64,000 bases of DNA from Lentisphaerota bacterium (GCA_024225035.1 JAAEMX010000219.1:62001-126000), one strand, 5' to 3'; numbered from the stretch's first letter, positions 8,095 to 17,474 are shown. Made by a program: numbers and translations. Notes: a model not told the origin generated them from the sequence alone.

Positions 8095-9281
8095 AAATTA
8101 AACGCATCGTTCTAAAAGACGGACGCGACAAGTCATTACGCAGGCGCCACCCTTGGATATTTTCCGGCGCTGTTAAAAATATTGAAGGTAAACCGGAACT
8201 TGGTGATACGGTAGAAATAGTTTCCCGAAAAGGAGAGTTCCTTGGAGTAGGCTCGTATTCACCTAAATCCCAGATCACTGCCAGAATATGGTCCTTTGAA
8301 CAGGAAAGTATCGATAATGCTTTCTTCCAAAAGCGGATCAAGCAAGCAATACAGTTTCGCACGGCTCTTGGCCTGATGAACGATGGGGAAGCCTGTCGTC
8401 TTGTTGCCTCAGAAGCTGATTCCCTCCCCGGCGTCATCGTTGACCGCTATGGAAATTATCTGGTAATTCAGTTATTGTCTGCAGGTGCCGATGTCTGGAA
8501 GCAAACAATATGTGATTGCCTTCAAGAGATTGTAAGCTGTGCGGGAATTTACGAACGCTCAGATGTTGATGTCCGCTCAAAGGAAGGTCTTGAAAAACGG
8601 ACAGGCCTGATAGCTGGCGACGAGCCCCCTGAGCTAATTGAAATTAATGAAAACGGCCTGCGTTACCTGATCGATGTTCGTGAAGGGCACAAGACCGGAT
8701 TTTATCTGGACCAGCGTGATAATCGTTATGCACTTCGTTCTATAGTTGCAGATAAAACAGTTCTCAACTGCTTCTCATATACAGGCGGTTTTGGTGTAGC
8801 TGCCGCAAAAGCAGGAGCTGCAATGGTCACCAATGTTGATGCGTCGGGAGCAGCTCTTGAGCTTGCCCAGCGTAATATGCAGCTCAATGACATTCCTGAG
8901 TCATCGTATGAAAATGTCGAAGCCGACGTTTTTAAATTACTGCGAAAGTACCGGGATATGAACCGTAAATTTGATATAATTGTGCTGGATCCTCCTAAAT
9001 TCATTGAGTCCAAAGGACAACTGAATCGGGCCAGCCGTGGCTATAAAGATATTGCTATGCTTGGGTTCAAGCTCCTGAATCCAGGCGGCATGCTGCTAAA
9101 TTTTTCCTGCTCAGGCCTGATGCCTGTGGATCTTTTTCAAAAAATTACTGCTGATGCCGCTCTTGATGCCAGAGTAAATGGAAAAATAATTAAGCGCCTC
9201 AGTCAGGCACCAGATCACCCAACTTTGCTCAGCTTCCCTGAAAGCTACTACTTAAAGGGGTTCATGGTAAAAGCTGACTAA
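8091..9281 (+). CDS. rlmI: 23S rRNA m5C methyltransferase, RlmI family
   Basis: 396 residues, matching RlmI (YccW), which makes m5C1962 in 23S rRNA with S-adenosylmethionine. Domain order: N-terminal PUA domain (residues 2-80, 'RRRHPWIFSGAV'), a central EEHEE region, then a Rossmann methyltransferase with 'NCFSYTGGFGVAA' (motif I), 'NVDASGAALELA', 'LDPPKF' (motif IV) and 'NFSCS', whose Cys is the family catalytic nucleophile. The TTG start overlaps the preceding stop and is served by AGGAG at 8080-8084. Coupling to a transporter has no obvious functional meaning. Confidence 0.93.
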   Translation: MKIKRIVLKDGRDKSLRRRHPWIFSGAVKNIEGKPELGDTVEIVSRKGEFLGVGSYSPKSQITARIWSFEQESIDNAFFQKRIKQAIQFRTALGLMNDGEACRLVASEADSLPGVIVDRYGNYLVIQLLSAGADVWKQTICDCLQEIVSCAGIYERSDVDVRSKEGLEKRTGLIAGDEPPELIEINENGLRYLIDVREGHKTGFYLDQRDNRYALRSIVADKTVLNCFSYTGGFGVAAAKAGAAMVTNVDASGAALELAQRNMQLNDIPESSYENVEADVFKLLRKYRDMNRKFDIIVLDPPKFIESKGQLNRASRGYKDIAMLGFKLLNPGGMLLNFSCSGLMPVDLFQKITADAALDARVNGKIIKRLSQAPDHPTLLSFPESYYLKGFMVKAD

Positions 9282-9318
9282 GCTTTGATTTATACACTCT
9301 TTTTTACAAAATAAATAC

Positions 9319-9347
9319 TTGTAGACTGAACTCGAAGCTATTATATT
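9319..9347 (+). promoter_or_regulatory. Sigma70-like promoter for the CbiM-type gene
   Basis: TTGTAG, 17-nt spacer, TATATT, about 50 nt before the GGAGG and ATG of the next gene. Confidence 0.5.
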
Positions 9348-9398
9348 AATACAATATTTGGGTTTATAAAAAACGAAACATTCCCTGGAGGAAAGGTC

Positions 9399-10319
9399 AT
9401 GCACGTTCCAAACAGCATGTTATCAGGTTCAATCTGTCCGGTAACAGCAGCGGTATCAACCTTAAGTTTAGCAGGTGCCGTCGTAGCAGCAATAAAAATC
9501 AAAACACGCCCTGCTATAGGACGCTTTGCAGCGGTAACCGCACTGATTTTTGCAATTCAAATGCTTAATTTCCCTGTTGCCAACGGCACCAGTGGTCATT
9601 TACTTGGCGGAGTTCTGGCGGCAGCGATGCTCGGTACGCCGTTCGGAATGCTTTCAATGGCTCTGGTAGTCAGTGTTCAAGCATTATTCTTTGCGGATGG
9701 CGGCCTGGCTGTGCTTGGCGCTAACCTGCTGAATATGTCAGTAATCGGAGCTGGACTCGGCGGATTGCTTTACCAATTTATCAGCGCTAGAATCAAACAA
9801 AAACATGCCGCTATCGGGGCTGCCGCTGCTGCCGCTTGGCTTTCAGTTGTTATTGCTGCCGGCGCTGTTTGTATTGAACTGGCTGTTTCCGGTACAATTG
9901 CTATTTCAAAGAGTTTACCGGCTATGCTCAGTGTACACGCACTTATTGGAATTGGCGAAGCTGTTATCACTGGAGCAGCACTATATCTGTTTGGTCGCTC
10001 TGTCGAAACAGAAAAGTCATTTGCCTTCAAAGTTGTTGCTCCTACAATCACAGCTTTGATATGTGCACTGGCAATTTCTCCATTTGCCTCTTCATCGCCT
10101 GACGGCCTGGAATATGTCGCTCAAAAGCTCAGTTTCCTTAAAGAATCTGCACCCAGCTTTGTATCCCCATTCCCTGACTATTTAATTCCAGCCATCGGTG
10201 AAAGCTCAATTTCCACAGGCCTTGCCGGACTGACAGGAGTTGTAATTTGTGTTGTTCTAGCTATGGCTCTAAGTTCATTAATCGCAATCGGCAATAAGAT
10301 GACTCATCAGTCAAACTAA
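9399..10319 (+). CDS. CbiM/NikM-type nickel/cobalt ECF transporter component with PDGLE-like tail
   Basis: 306-residue membrane protein. It begins Met-His ('MHVPNSMLSG'), and in CbiM/NikM proteins the free N-terminus and His2 bind Ni2+/Co2+. The body has the CbiM pattern 'FAIQMLNFPVANGTSGHLLGG' and 'ALFFADGGLAVLGANLLNM'. Near the C-terminus 'SSPDGLEYVAQK' is the PDGLE motif of NikN/CbiN partners, fused here with a final membrane segment. Known transporters of this class also need CbiQ/CbiO; neither is in the window. Solitary CbiMN units have been reported to retain slow transport (established knowledge). A LarA-type nickel enzyme at 44,703 is a possible customer (inference). GGAGG precedes the ATG. 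Confidence 0.88.
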   Translation: MHVPNSMLSGSICPVTAAVSTLSLAGAVVAAIKIKTRPAIGRFAAVTALIFAIQMLNFPVANGTSGHLLGGVLAAAMLGTPFGMLSMALVVSVQALFFADGGLAVLGANLLNMSVIGAGLGGLLYQFISARIKQKHAAIGAAAAAAWLSVVIAAGAVCIELAVSGTIAISKSLPAMLSVHALIGIGEAVITGAALYLFGRSVETEKSFAFKVVAPTITALICALAISPFASSSPDGLEYVAQKLSFLKESAPSFVSPFPDYLIPAIGESSISTGLAGLTGVVICVVLAMALSSLIAIGNKMTHQSN

Positions 10320-10352
10320 TATATCGAATTCACGATCTCAAGGTGGTAGCAA

Positions 10353-10829
10353 TTGAAAACCTTAAGCAAATTTATCGTCATCGCGACGCTTATGATTGCC
10401 TGTGCCGATGTAGTTAATGCTCAAAAAGGCGGCTCCTATGGAGGCCATCAGCAACGCTACAGCGGCTACAGAAGAAGCCGGGGTAGTAATTTGTTTGGAG
10501 TGTACTGGCGCGATGCCACCTGGGATCAATATATTTATCTCCTGCCGGCGCATGTCGGCGCGACCGCTTTTCTAGCCGTCGGAAACCTTGTCGGCTGGCC
10601 TTGTAAAGCGATTTACAATACCTGCCGTTGGGATTTCACTATGGAAAACTTCCTGCCACCGGTACAGTTCTCCAATAAATACTTTGCTCCCGTGGGCGGA
10701 TATCTGCTGGGAGGTCCATTCTGGATGCTGAAAAAAGGTTTGATTGACGGCCCCATATGGCTTTATGATTCAACTTTCGGCGAGCCTGAGCCTGATAAAC
10801 ATCAGGAACTGCCTGCTTCAGTAAATTAA
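10353..10829 (+). CDS. Small exported protein of unknown function
   Basis: 158 residues from a TTG start preceded by AAGGTGG. Not recognised. It has a signal peptide (residues 1-23, ending 'ADVVNAQ'), then a short Gly/Tyr/Arg-rich stretch ('GGSYGGHQQRYSGYRRSRG') and a conserved-looking globular part with aromatic and Gly motifs ('GVYWRDATWDQYIYLLPAHVG', 'VGGYLLGGPFWMLKKGLIDG') that could form one or two membrane-associated helices. It follows the CbiM-type gene by 33 nt and is probably co-transcribed. The positively charged start suggests an envelope or surface role; no metal-binding cluster is evident. Confidence 0.75.
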   Translation: MKTLSKFIVIATLMIACADVVNAQKGGSYGGHQQRYSGYRRSRGSNLFGVYWRDATWDQYIYLLPAHVGATAFLAVGNLVGWPCKAIYNTCRWDFTMENFLPPVQFSNKYFAPVGGYLLGGPFWMLKKGLIDGPIWLYDSTFGEPEPDKHQELPASVN

Positions 10830-10940
10830 TTGAGTTGATTTTCTTCTTGCATTAAGCGCTTTTATAAGGTAAAGTTTTATAAAGCGCACAGCTTTTGCCA
10901 AAGACGCGTATACTGGTAAAAACTATCCTGCGAGGAGAAT

Positions 10941-12692
10941 ATGGACACCATCCAAGAAGTTGTAACCAACTTTTCGACGTTTTCAGGAACTGCCCTGAAG
11001 AGCCGTGATTTTGAAATTTCCTTTCCTGAACTGCGTTCTCTGGTCGAAAGCCGTGGACGAAAGCTATTGAAACTCGGACTTAACGCGACTGACAGGGTTC
11101 TTTTGCTGGCCAGCAATTCTCCTGAATGGTTTATATGGTCTCTGGCAATAAACTGGGCCGGTCTTGTAGATGTCCCTCGCGGGGAATACTCCAACAAAGA
11201 TGAAATAGAATTTATTGCAGTACACAGCGGAGCGACCGCTGCCATTGTTCAAAATAAGCATTACCTGAAACTGCTCTCTGAAACTGCCAATGAACAACTT
11301 GAATATATCATCGGCATGAGCCCGCTCGAAGGCACTATAGACCTTGACTCCATGCCGGAATCAGATCGTTCACCAGCCCCTATCCCAGCCAGGGCCATTA
11401 ACAGTATAATTTATACCTCAGGAACAACCGGAGATCAGAAAGGCGTTGAACTGACCAACGAAAATTTTCTCACCAACGCCAAAGCTTTACTGCACCGTAT
11501 CCACATTGGTCCCGATGACTTACTTATGTCCGTGCTGCCTGCCTGGCATGTTTACGAAAGAATTATAAAATACGGAACTGCGGTTAATGGTGTCCCGACA
11601 TTTTATTCAAACCCACGTGACCTGCTAAAAGACATTCAAACAGCTAACCCTACAATTATGGGGACAGTCCCAAGACTGTGGGAGCTGATTTACAATAAAA
11701 TCCAGCGAAAACTTGATGGCAAAGGACTCTTTGCCAAGCTTAAAATTACTCTTATAAACAAGGCTATACAGTACCACGTTTATGGCAGTAAGGTTTGCTT
11801 CATATGTAATTACATAGCGCAGCATCTAGTTTTCCCCAAAATAAAAAGCATTTTTGGTAAACGCTTCAAGTACGCCATCTCTGGTGGAGGTGCCCTGCCA
11901 AAACATATAGAAGACCTCTTCAGTACTGCAGGAGTTATAATTCTTGAAGGATACGGGTTGACCGAAACCTCCCCGGTTATCGCCGTCAGATCACCTGAAA
12001 ATCCCAAACCTCATACAGTAGGAAAGCCGCTGGAAAATCTGCATGTAAAAATAATCAACACTCAGACCGGACTGGAACAACCTCCTAACGAAGCTGGCCT
12101 GATATATGTCCACGGCCCGAGTGTAACCCCGGGTTATTACCATGATTATGTAATGACCAGTAAGGTTATGCATGACGGATTCTTCAACACCGGTGACCTT
12201 GGCAGCCTGGATGAAGAAGGCTTTTTAAAGGTAACTGGTCGTTACAAGCAGTTGATTGTTTTATCAAGCGGTGAAAACATCCAGCCACTCAAGTTTGAAA
12301 ATGACTTAAGCGAAAGCTCTTATATTTCACTGGCTATCCTGATCGGTCAAAACTGGAAAGGCATTGGAGCGTTGATAGTACCGGATTTTGAGGTTCTTCA
12401 GCAATATTGCAAAGACAAAAACATTAACTACGACCAGAAAAATATGGTTGATACTTTAGATCAAAAAGAAATAAGAGACCTCTATCAGCAGGAAATCAAA
12501 CGCTTAGTCAACAACCAGAAAAACACTAAACCATTCGAAAAAATAAAAGCTTTTGACATATTGCCAACTCCATTTGAAGTCGGCAGAGAATTCACCGCCA
12601 CAATGAAGCCAAGGCGTCATATAATCAATAAATTGTACCAGAAAAACTATGACAAAGTAAACAAAGCCGTAAACGGTTCGGTAATGCTGTAA
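10941..12692 (+). CDS. AMP-dependent long-chain fatty acid-CoA ligase (FadD-like)
   Basis: 583 residues of the ANL adenylating superfamily. Seen: P-loop-like motif 'IIYTSGTTGDQKGVE', 'LPAWHVYERI', the A5 motif 'GYGLTETSPV', the A7 'NTGDLG' with its Asp, and the hinge region 'VTGRYKQLIVLSSGENI' where long-chain acyl-CoA synthetases carry this form. The C-terminal domain ends 'EFTATMKPRRHII', with a Lys near the end as expected for the catalytic A10 lysine. It activates fatty acids through acyl-AMP to acyl-CoA or acyl-ACP. CGAGGAG precedes ATG 10941. No beta-oxidation genes are nearby, so membrane lipid recycling is as likely as catabolism. Confidence 0.92.
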   Translation: MDTIQEVVTNFSTFSGTALKSRDFEISFPELRSLVESRGRKLLKLGLNATDRVLLLASNSPEWFIWSLAINWAGLVDVPRGEYSNKDEIEFIAVHSGATAAIVQNKHYLKLLSETANEQLEYIIGMSPLEGTIDLDSMPESDRSPAPIPARAINSIIYTSGTTGDQKGVELTNENFLTNAKALLHRIHIGPDDLLMSVLPAWHVYERIIKYGTAVNGVPTFYSNPRDLLKDIQTANPTIMGTVPRLWELIYNKIQRKLDGKGLFAKLKITLINKAIQYHVYGSKVCFICNYIAQHLVFPKIKSIFGKRFKYAISGGGALPKHIEDLFSTAGVIILEGYGLTETSPVIAVRSPENPKPHTVGKPLENLHVKIINTQTGLEQPPNEAGLIYVHGPSVTPGYYHDYVMTSKVMHDGFFNTGDLGSLDEEGFLKVTGRYKQLIVLSSGENIQPLKFENDLSESSYISLAILIGQNWKGIGALIVPDFEVLQQYCKDKNINYDQKNMVDTLDQKEIRDLYQQEIKRLVNNQKNTKPFEKIKAFDILPTPFEVGREFTATMKPRRHIINKLYQKNYDKVNKAVNGSVML

Positions 12693-12866
12693 AAAACAGT
12701 AGTAATATCTGTTTTTAAAATATTCATATTCGGCTGGATAATCTCCAAAAACATACTATTGTATCCACTGATAATTAACCACGCTTAAATTGCGGATTGT
12801 TATGCATTCGCTAATAAAGTGTGTCAGCTTTAAACACTCAAGCTTTGGCTAAAATCAGAGGTATTG

Positions 12867-13652
12867 ATGAATTTCCTGTTTATCGGAGACATAGTAGGAC
12901 GCGGAGGCAGACAGGCCGTCAAGGAGCTTGTCCCTGAACTGCGTCGTGAATTTAACTGCCCGTTTTGCATAGCAAACGGCGAGAACATGGCCTCTGGTTC
13001 TGGTTTAAATGCAAAATGTGTAAAAGATATTTCTGATTATGTTGATGTAATCACTACCGGTGATCACATCTGGGATCAGAAAACTTTCGAACACGAAATT
13101 AAACAGTTCGATAAGGTTCTGAGACCTGCCAATCTAAGCGATAAACAGCCAGGCAACGGCTGGAAAATTTTTCGTAACCCCGGCAGTGGCGAATTTGCGG
13201 TTATCAATTTACAAGGCACTATCTTTGTTCGTGAAAGTGCTTACTGCCCATTTGAAACCGTTGAAAAGATACTGGAAGAAATCCCTTCCCGAATCAAATG
13301 TATCATTGTTGACTTTCACGCCGAAGCTACCAGCGAAAAAGCCGCTATGGGCTATTTTCTTGAAGGCAAAGTCACTGCAGTATTAGGCACTCACACTCAC
13401 GTTCAGACTGCAGATGCAAAGATTCTCCCAGGCGGAACCGCTTATATAACAGATGTAGGTATGACTGGTGCGGAACGTTCAGTTCTGGGCCGTGATGTCA
13501 ATGCAGTCGTAGAAAAATTCAGGACAGGTCTGCCCCGACGTTTTACCGTCATTGAAACCGGCATCAGACTCGATGCTATAGTCGTTTCATATAACCTGAC
13601 AACCGGAGAAGCTACTGCAATAAAAAACATTTCCAGAATGTCATCAATCTGA
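12867..13652 (+). CDS. YmdB-type cyclic-nucleotide phosphodiesterase/metallophosphatase (TIGR00282)
   Basis: 261 residues from ATG 12867 (TTG 12864 is a less likely start). Dinuclear metallophosphoesterase with all family ligands in order: 'GDIVGRGGR' (Asp), 'ANGENMASGSGLN' (Glu-Asn), 'TTGDHIWDQ', 'VDFHAEATSEK' (His) and 'GTHTHVQTAD' (His-x-His). The Bacillus YmdB member hydrolyses 2',3'-cAMP and affects biofilm formation and RNA turnover. It is followed 45 nt later by nadC, same strand. Confidence 0.93.
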   Translation: MNFLFIGDIVGRGGRQAVKELVPELRREFNCPFCIANGENMASGSGLNAKCVKDISDYVDVITTGDHIWDQKTFEHEIKQFDKVLRPANLSDKQPGNGWKIFRNPGSGEFAVINLQGTIFVRESAYCPFETVEKILEEIPSRIKCIIVDFHAEATSEKAAMGYFLEGKVTAVLGTHTHVQTADAKILPGGTAYITDVGMTGAERSVLGRDVNAVVEKFRTGLPRRFTVIETGIRLDAIVVSYNLTTGEATAIKNISRMSSI

Positions 13653-13697
13653 ATAACCTTTCAAGCTTAAGAGACAGATACAGGATAGCTATTAAAA

Positions 13698-14573
13698 ATG
13701 AAAAAAAAATTACCTGAAATTGATTTCGAAAGAGTCGAAATACTTATACAATTGGCCCTTGATGAAGATTTAAATGGAATCGGAGATACCACAAGCAACT
13801 CTGTAATCCCGGCAGATACTGAAGCTGTAGCCGTTCTTCGCTGCAAGGAAGAATTGGTTTGCGCCGGCTTACCGGTGGCACGGGAAGTTTTTAAAGCTGT
13901 AGATCCTAACATCAAATTTACCCCAATCGTTACTGAGGGTGACTGCTGCCAGCCGGGCGCTGTCCTCGCTGAAGCTGAAGGACCAGCCCGCGCTCTACTT
14001 ACAGCAGAACGCACCGCACTGAACTTCCTGCAGCGACTCTGCGGCATTGCCACAACTTCAGCAATGTATGCCGAAGCTTTAAAAAGATCTAAAACAGAAG
14101 TACTTGACACCCGCAAAACAACTCCGGGCTGGAGAAATCTTGAAAAATATGCGGTTACCGCCGGCGGAGCCACCAACCATCGAATAGGTTTGTATGACCG
14201 GGTTATGATTAAAGACAATCACCGCGAACTTGCAGGACTGGAAGGTGAAAACAGCATTACCAGATCCGTTCGCCGTGCCCGTGAAACTTATCCAAACCTG
14301 GAAGTTGAAGTTGAAGCTGACACTCTTGAAGAAGTCCGCGAAGCGGCAGAAACTGGTGCCGAATACATTCTGCTTGATAACATGACTAATGCTGAAATGG
14401 TTGATGCGGTAAAAATCAACAACGGCAGAAGTAAGCTTGAAGCCAGCGGTGGGATCACCATAAACCGCCTGCCGTCAATAGGTGAAATCGGCGTTGATTA
14501 TGTCTCAGCAGGTGCCCTGACCCATTCCGTAAAAGCAAGCGATATTTCCATGGAAATCAAACTGGAAAATTAA
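13698..14573 (+). CDS. nadC: Nicotinate-nucleotide diphosphorylase (carboxylating), NadC
   Basis: 291 residues, the standard length. NadC converts quinolinate and PRPP to nicotinate mononucleotide in de novo NAD synthesis. Seen: 'LDEDLNGIGDTTSN' at the start, 'RTALNFLQRLCGIAT', the substrate-binding 'LDTRKTTPGWRNLEKYAV' and 'GGATNHRIGLYDRVMIKDNH', then 'ILLDNM' and 'EASGGI' of the barrel. All are intact. nadA and nadB are not in the window. Downstream ruvA starts 30 nt later, so a short operon ymdB-nadC-ruvA is likely. Confidence 0.96.
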   Translation: MKKKLPEIDFERVEILIQLALDEDLNGIGDTTSNSVIPADTEAVAVLRCKEELVCAGLPVAREVFKAVDPNIKFTPIVTEGDCCQPGAVLAEAEGPARALLTAERTALNFLQRLCGIATTSAMYAEALKRSKTEVLDTRKTTPGWRNLEKYAVTAGGATNHRIGLYDRVMIKDNHRELAGLEGENSITRSVRRARETYPNLEVEVEADTLEEVREAAETGAEYILLDNMTNAEMVDAVKINNGRSKLEASGGITINRLPSIGEIGVDYVSAGALTHSVKASDISMEIKLEN

Positions 14574-14603
14574 TCATAAACTAATATCCCGGAGAAAATA
14601 CTA

Positions 14604-15206
14604 ATGATAGCCAGACTTACAGGAACCCTTATTGAACCCAATTTTACCGCCTGTATTATTGACGTCCATGGCGTCGGCTATCAGGTATTCATCCCGGTAA
14701 GTACTTTTGACAAACTCCCCAGAGAAGGCGAACAGGTAAGCCTGATTATTCATACTCAGGTAAGAGAAGATTCCATTACCCTTTATGGTTTTGCGACCGG
14801 AGACGAGAAACGCCTTTTCGAGCTTCTTATCTCCGTCTCAGGAGTCGGCGCCAAGTTGACTCTGAGCATCCTTTCAAGCATGACCGTTACTAATTTCTGC
14901 AATGCAATCTGCAGCTCCGACCTGAACGTCATCAAAAAAATAAGCGGCATCGGCAAGCGCACCGCCGAACGTCTTATTGTCGAACTTAAAGATAAAGTCG
15001 CTAAATTTGCCCCTGTAATCTCGTCAGACAGTGTGCCTGACGAAAAAGCCAACGCCGCTGAAGACGCAATCCTTGCCCTTGAACAACTTGGCTTCAAACG
15101 CGACAGCGTCAGCAAAGTAATGGATAAGATTATCAACGCGACACCACTGGAAGAATCGTCCAGTGAAAACTTTATAAGAAAGGCTTTGCAGGCCTTGAAC
15201 TCTTAA
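14604..15206 (+). CDS. ruvA: Holliday junction DNA helicase subunit RuvA
   Basis: 200 residues, near the usual 200-205. RuvA binds four-way junctions as a tetramer and loads RuvB for branch migration. Seen: N-terminal OB-fold ('GTLIEPNFTACIIDVHGVGYQV'), 'VREDSITLYGFA', tandem helix-hairpin-helix motifs ('LLISVSGVGAKLTLSIL' and 'IKKISGIGKRTAERLIVELKDK') and the short C-terminal RuvB-binding domain starting at about residue 155 after an acidic linker. ruvB and ruvC are elsewhere. ATCCCGGAGAAAA precedes the ATG. Confidence 0.96.
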   Translation: MIARLTGTLIEPNFTACIIDVHGVGYQVFIPVSTFDKLPREGEQVSLIIHTQVREDSITLYGFATGDEKRLFELLISVSGVGAKLTLSILSSMTVTNFCNAICSSDLNVIKKISGIGKRTAERLIVELKDKVAKFAPVISSDSVPDEKANAAEDAILALEQLGFKRDSVSKVMDKIINATPLEESSSENFIRKALQALNS

Positions 15207-15223
15207 ATTAAGGCACAGAGACC

Positions 15224-15835
15224 GTGGAAAATTTCAAAGTTGTAGTCTGGGGTGATTCTATACCGGCCAGCGGACCTGAATCATGGCCTAAAATCACCGA
15301 GTTCGTTCACAATAATTTCTTAAACACCGGCACGCATATTGAAGTAATAAATTCCAGCGTAGGCGGCAAACCTGCTGCCCGCGCCCGCAGCGAATTTGCA
15401 GAACGCGTCATGAAGCACTCGCCGCAAATGGTCTTCATTCAGTTTGGATTAAACGACATGCGCTATGACGGCAAGCGCGGAAACAACCCAATCAGCACTC
15501 CTAAAGAATTTAAAGCACACCTCAAGAAAATGGTTATGTGCTGTCAGGACATCCCGGCTAAAGTGGTGGTATTAGGCAATCACCAGCCAGCCCCTATGCT
15601 AATCCTGCCTGACGGAAAAACTTATCCGGAAACAGTAATAGAATACAATTCAGCTGCCCGTAAGGCAGCCCAGGAATGCAACGCTGAATATCACGACATG
15701 TCACAACTGGATATCCCAGGAGGTACTTGGCGCGACATGGTTGGCGACGACTACATACATTTGTCAGAACTTGGCAAAAACCTTTATGCCAACAAAGCTG
15801 CAACCCTGATTATGCGTCATATAAACAATATATAA
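15224..15835 (+). CDS. SGNH/GDSL-type hydrolase
   Basis: 203 residues from GTG 15224. All four SGNH blocks are present: Ser in 'VVWGDSIPASG', Gly in 'NSSVGGKPAARA', Asn in 'QFGLNDMRYDG' and the Asp/His pair in 'GDDYIHLSELG'. No signal peptide, so a cytoplasmic esterase or deacetylase. Related enzymes remove acyl or acetyl groups from sugars, lipids or cofactors; the substrate is unknown. It is intact, unlike the SGNH gene at 900-1535, and could cover for it. It lies between ruvA and pyruvate kinase with short gaps, so it is probably co-transcribed. Confidence 0.88.
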   Translation: MENFKVVVWGDSIPASGPESWPKITEFVHNNFLNTGTHIEVINSSVGGKPAARARSEFAERVMKHSPQMVFIQFGLNDMRYDGKRGNNPISTPKEFKAHLKKMVMCCQDIPAKVVVLGNHQPAPMLILPDGKTYPETVIEYNSAARKAAQECNAEYHDMSQLDIPGGTWRDMVGDDYIHLSELGKNLYANKAATLIMRHINNI

Positions 15836-15866
15836 AAGACCGATTCAAAACCTCAGAGGGGTAATC

Positions 15867-17312
15867 ATGAAGACGAAAATCATTGCAACCGTCGGCCCAG
15901 CATGCGAATCCGCAGACGCAATTGAAAAGATGATCAAAGCCGGAGTAAATGTTTTTCGGCTGAACTTCTCCTTTGGCACACACGCTGAACATCGTGTCAA
16001 ATTTGAAAGAATCCGCAAAGCTTCAAAAAAACTAAAAACATCTGTCGCAATCATGCAGGATCTGCAGGGGCCAAAAATCAGAGTTGGAAAATTAAACAAT
16101 CCAGTCGCAGTTAAAGCTGGCGACTCACTTATACTAAGCGGTAAAACAACTCATGAAAGTGAATTTGAGCTACCCACCACTTACCCAAAAATCGCTGACG
16201 ATACAACCACAGGCAAACGCATTCTGATGATGGATGGTCAGATCGTACTTAAGGTCAAAAAAGCCGACGCTGATAAAAAACAGGTAACCTGTCTGGTAGA
16301 ATCAGGAGGAACCATACGAACAGGTAAAGGCATCAACCTGCCCTACACCAAAATTTCCATGCCTGCCCTTACTACCAAGGACAAGTCGGACGCTAAATTC
16401 GGCGCCGAACTTGGAGTCGACTACATGGCACTGTCTTTTGTGCGCAGAGCTCAGGATCTGCAGGACCTTAAGCGCCTGCTAAACAAACAGAATAAAACAC
16501 AAATTCCAGTCATTGCCAAACTGGAAAAACCCGAAGCACTGGACAACCTTGAAGAAATACTTGATGTGGCCGATGGCGTAATGGTAGCTCGCGGCGACCT
16601 GGCTGATGAAATTTCTTTTGCCAAAGTCCCAATCGCCCAGAAACGAATTATAAGTCGTGCTAACTCCAAAGGTAAATTGACTATAGTAGCTACCGAAATG
16701 CTCAGCTCCATGGTCGAGAACCCCCTTCCCACCAGAGCTGAAGTCAGTGATGTCGCCAACAGCGTTCTGGACGGCACTGACCTGATTATGCTCTCAAATG
16801 AAACAGCCGTTGGGAAAAATCCGCCGAACGCGGTCAAAGCCATGCGAAACATAGCTGATGAAGCTGAAGGAATCGCCGTCACAGAGCAATATCTCATGGA
16901 TATTGCCCTCAATCATAGTCTCGAAGTAAGCCACGCCATGTGTCTTTCGGCCTCCCTGCTCTCTCATGAATTAAATGAAGAAGCTATAGCAGTCATAACA
17001 ACAGATGGTGAAAACGCCCGCATTCTGGCAAAATACCGCCCGGAGTGTAAAATATATGCAGCAACCCACATTAAGGAAACTTATTACCGTATGGCGGCAT
17101 ATAATAACGTAACTCCACTACTGTTGAATGGAGCACAGCCTAAAAAAAGCCAGGATGCTCATAAGTCCCTGGAAATTTTGAGTCATCTGCTCACCGAGTT
17201 AAAAATTGTCAAGCCCGGGCAGCGCTTTATCTGCCTGACCGGAATAAGCACTGAAAATGACAGCTGGCGTTTGAACTCCTTGCATACCGTGGAGATACCT
17301 CGCAAAAATTAG
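15867..17312 (+). CDS. pyk: Pyruvate kinase
   Basis: 481 residues, the usual length for a bacterial enzyme without the extra C-terminal domain. It makes ATP and pyruvate from phosphoenolpyruvate and ADP. Seen: 'TKIIATVGPACES', 'VFRLNFSFGTHAEH', 'MQDLQGPKIRVG', the catalytic barrel segment 'VIAKLEKPEAL', 'DGVMVARGDLADEI' and 'TRAEVSDVANSVLDGTDLIMLSNETAVG'. In most enzymes 'EKIE' and 'GDLGVE' occur where this one has 'AKLEKPEA' and 'GDLADEI', small deviations in generally conserved loops. AGAGGGG before ATG. Last gene before the rpsP operon promoter. Confidence 0.95.
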   Translation: MKTKIIATVGPACESADAIEKMIKAGVNVFRLNFSFGTHAEHRVKFERIRKASKKLKTSVAIMQDLQGPKIRVGKLNNPVAVKAGDSLILSGKTTHESEFELPTTYPKIADDTTTGKRILMMDGQIVLKVKKADADKKQVTCLVESGGTIRTGKGINLPYTKISMPALTTKDKSDAKFGAELGVDYMALSFVRRAQDLQDLKRLLNKQNKTQIPVIAKLEKPEALDNLEEILDVADGVMVARGDLADEISFAKVPIAQKRIISRANSKGKLTIVATEMLSSMVENPLPTRAEVSDVANSVLDGTDLIMLSNETAVGKNPPNAVKAMRNIADEAEGIAVTEQYLMDIALNHSLEVSHAMCLSASLLSHELNEEAIAVITTDGENARILAKYRPECKIYAATHIKETYYRMAAYNNVTPLLLNGAQPKKSQDAHKSLEILSHLLTELKIVKPGQRFICLTGISTENDSWRLNSLHTVEIPRKN

Positions 17313-17385
17313 CAGGAAACTTTCTTAATTAAGGACTGCTGGAGAGTCGAGTTTAACAAATTTTTTAAAAAAAATCTATAAGCCC

Positions 17386-17415
17386 TTGCAGGGGTGGAAA
17401 GTCACGTTATATTAT
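17386..17415 (+). promoter_or_regulatory. Sigma70-like promoter of the rpsP operon
   Basis: TTGCAG at 17386-17391 and overlapping -10 candidates TATATT (17408-17413, 16-nt spacer) and TATTAT (17410-17415, 18-nt spacer). It would start a leader of about 170 nt before rpsP. Confidence 0.55.
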
Positions 17416-17474
17416 ACGCTCTTTGTGCAGTAGTAGCACTGTGCACTGAAAATATTTTAAATTATGTGCTGTAA

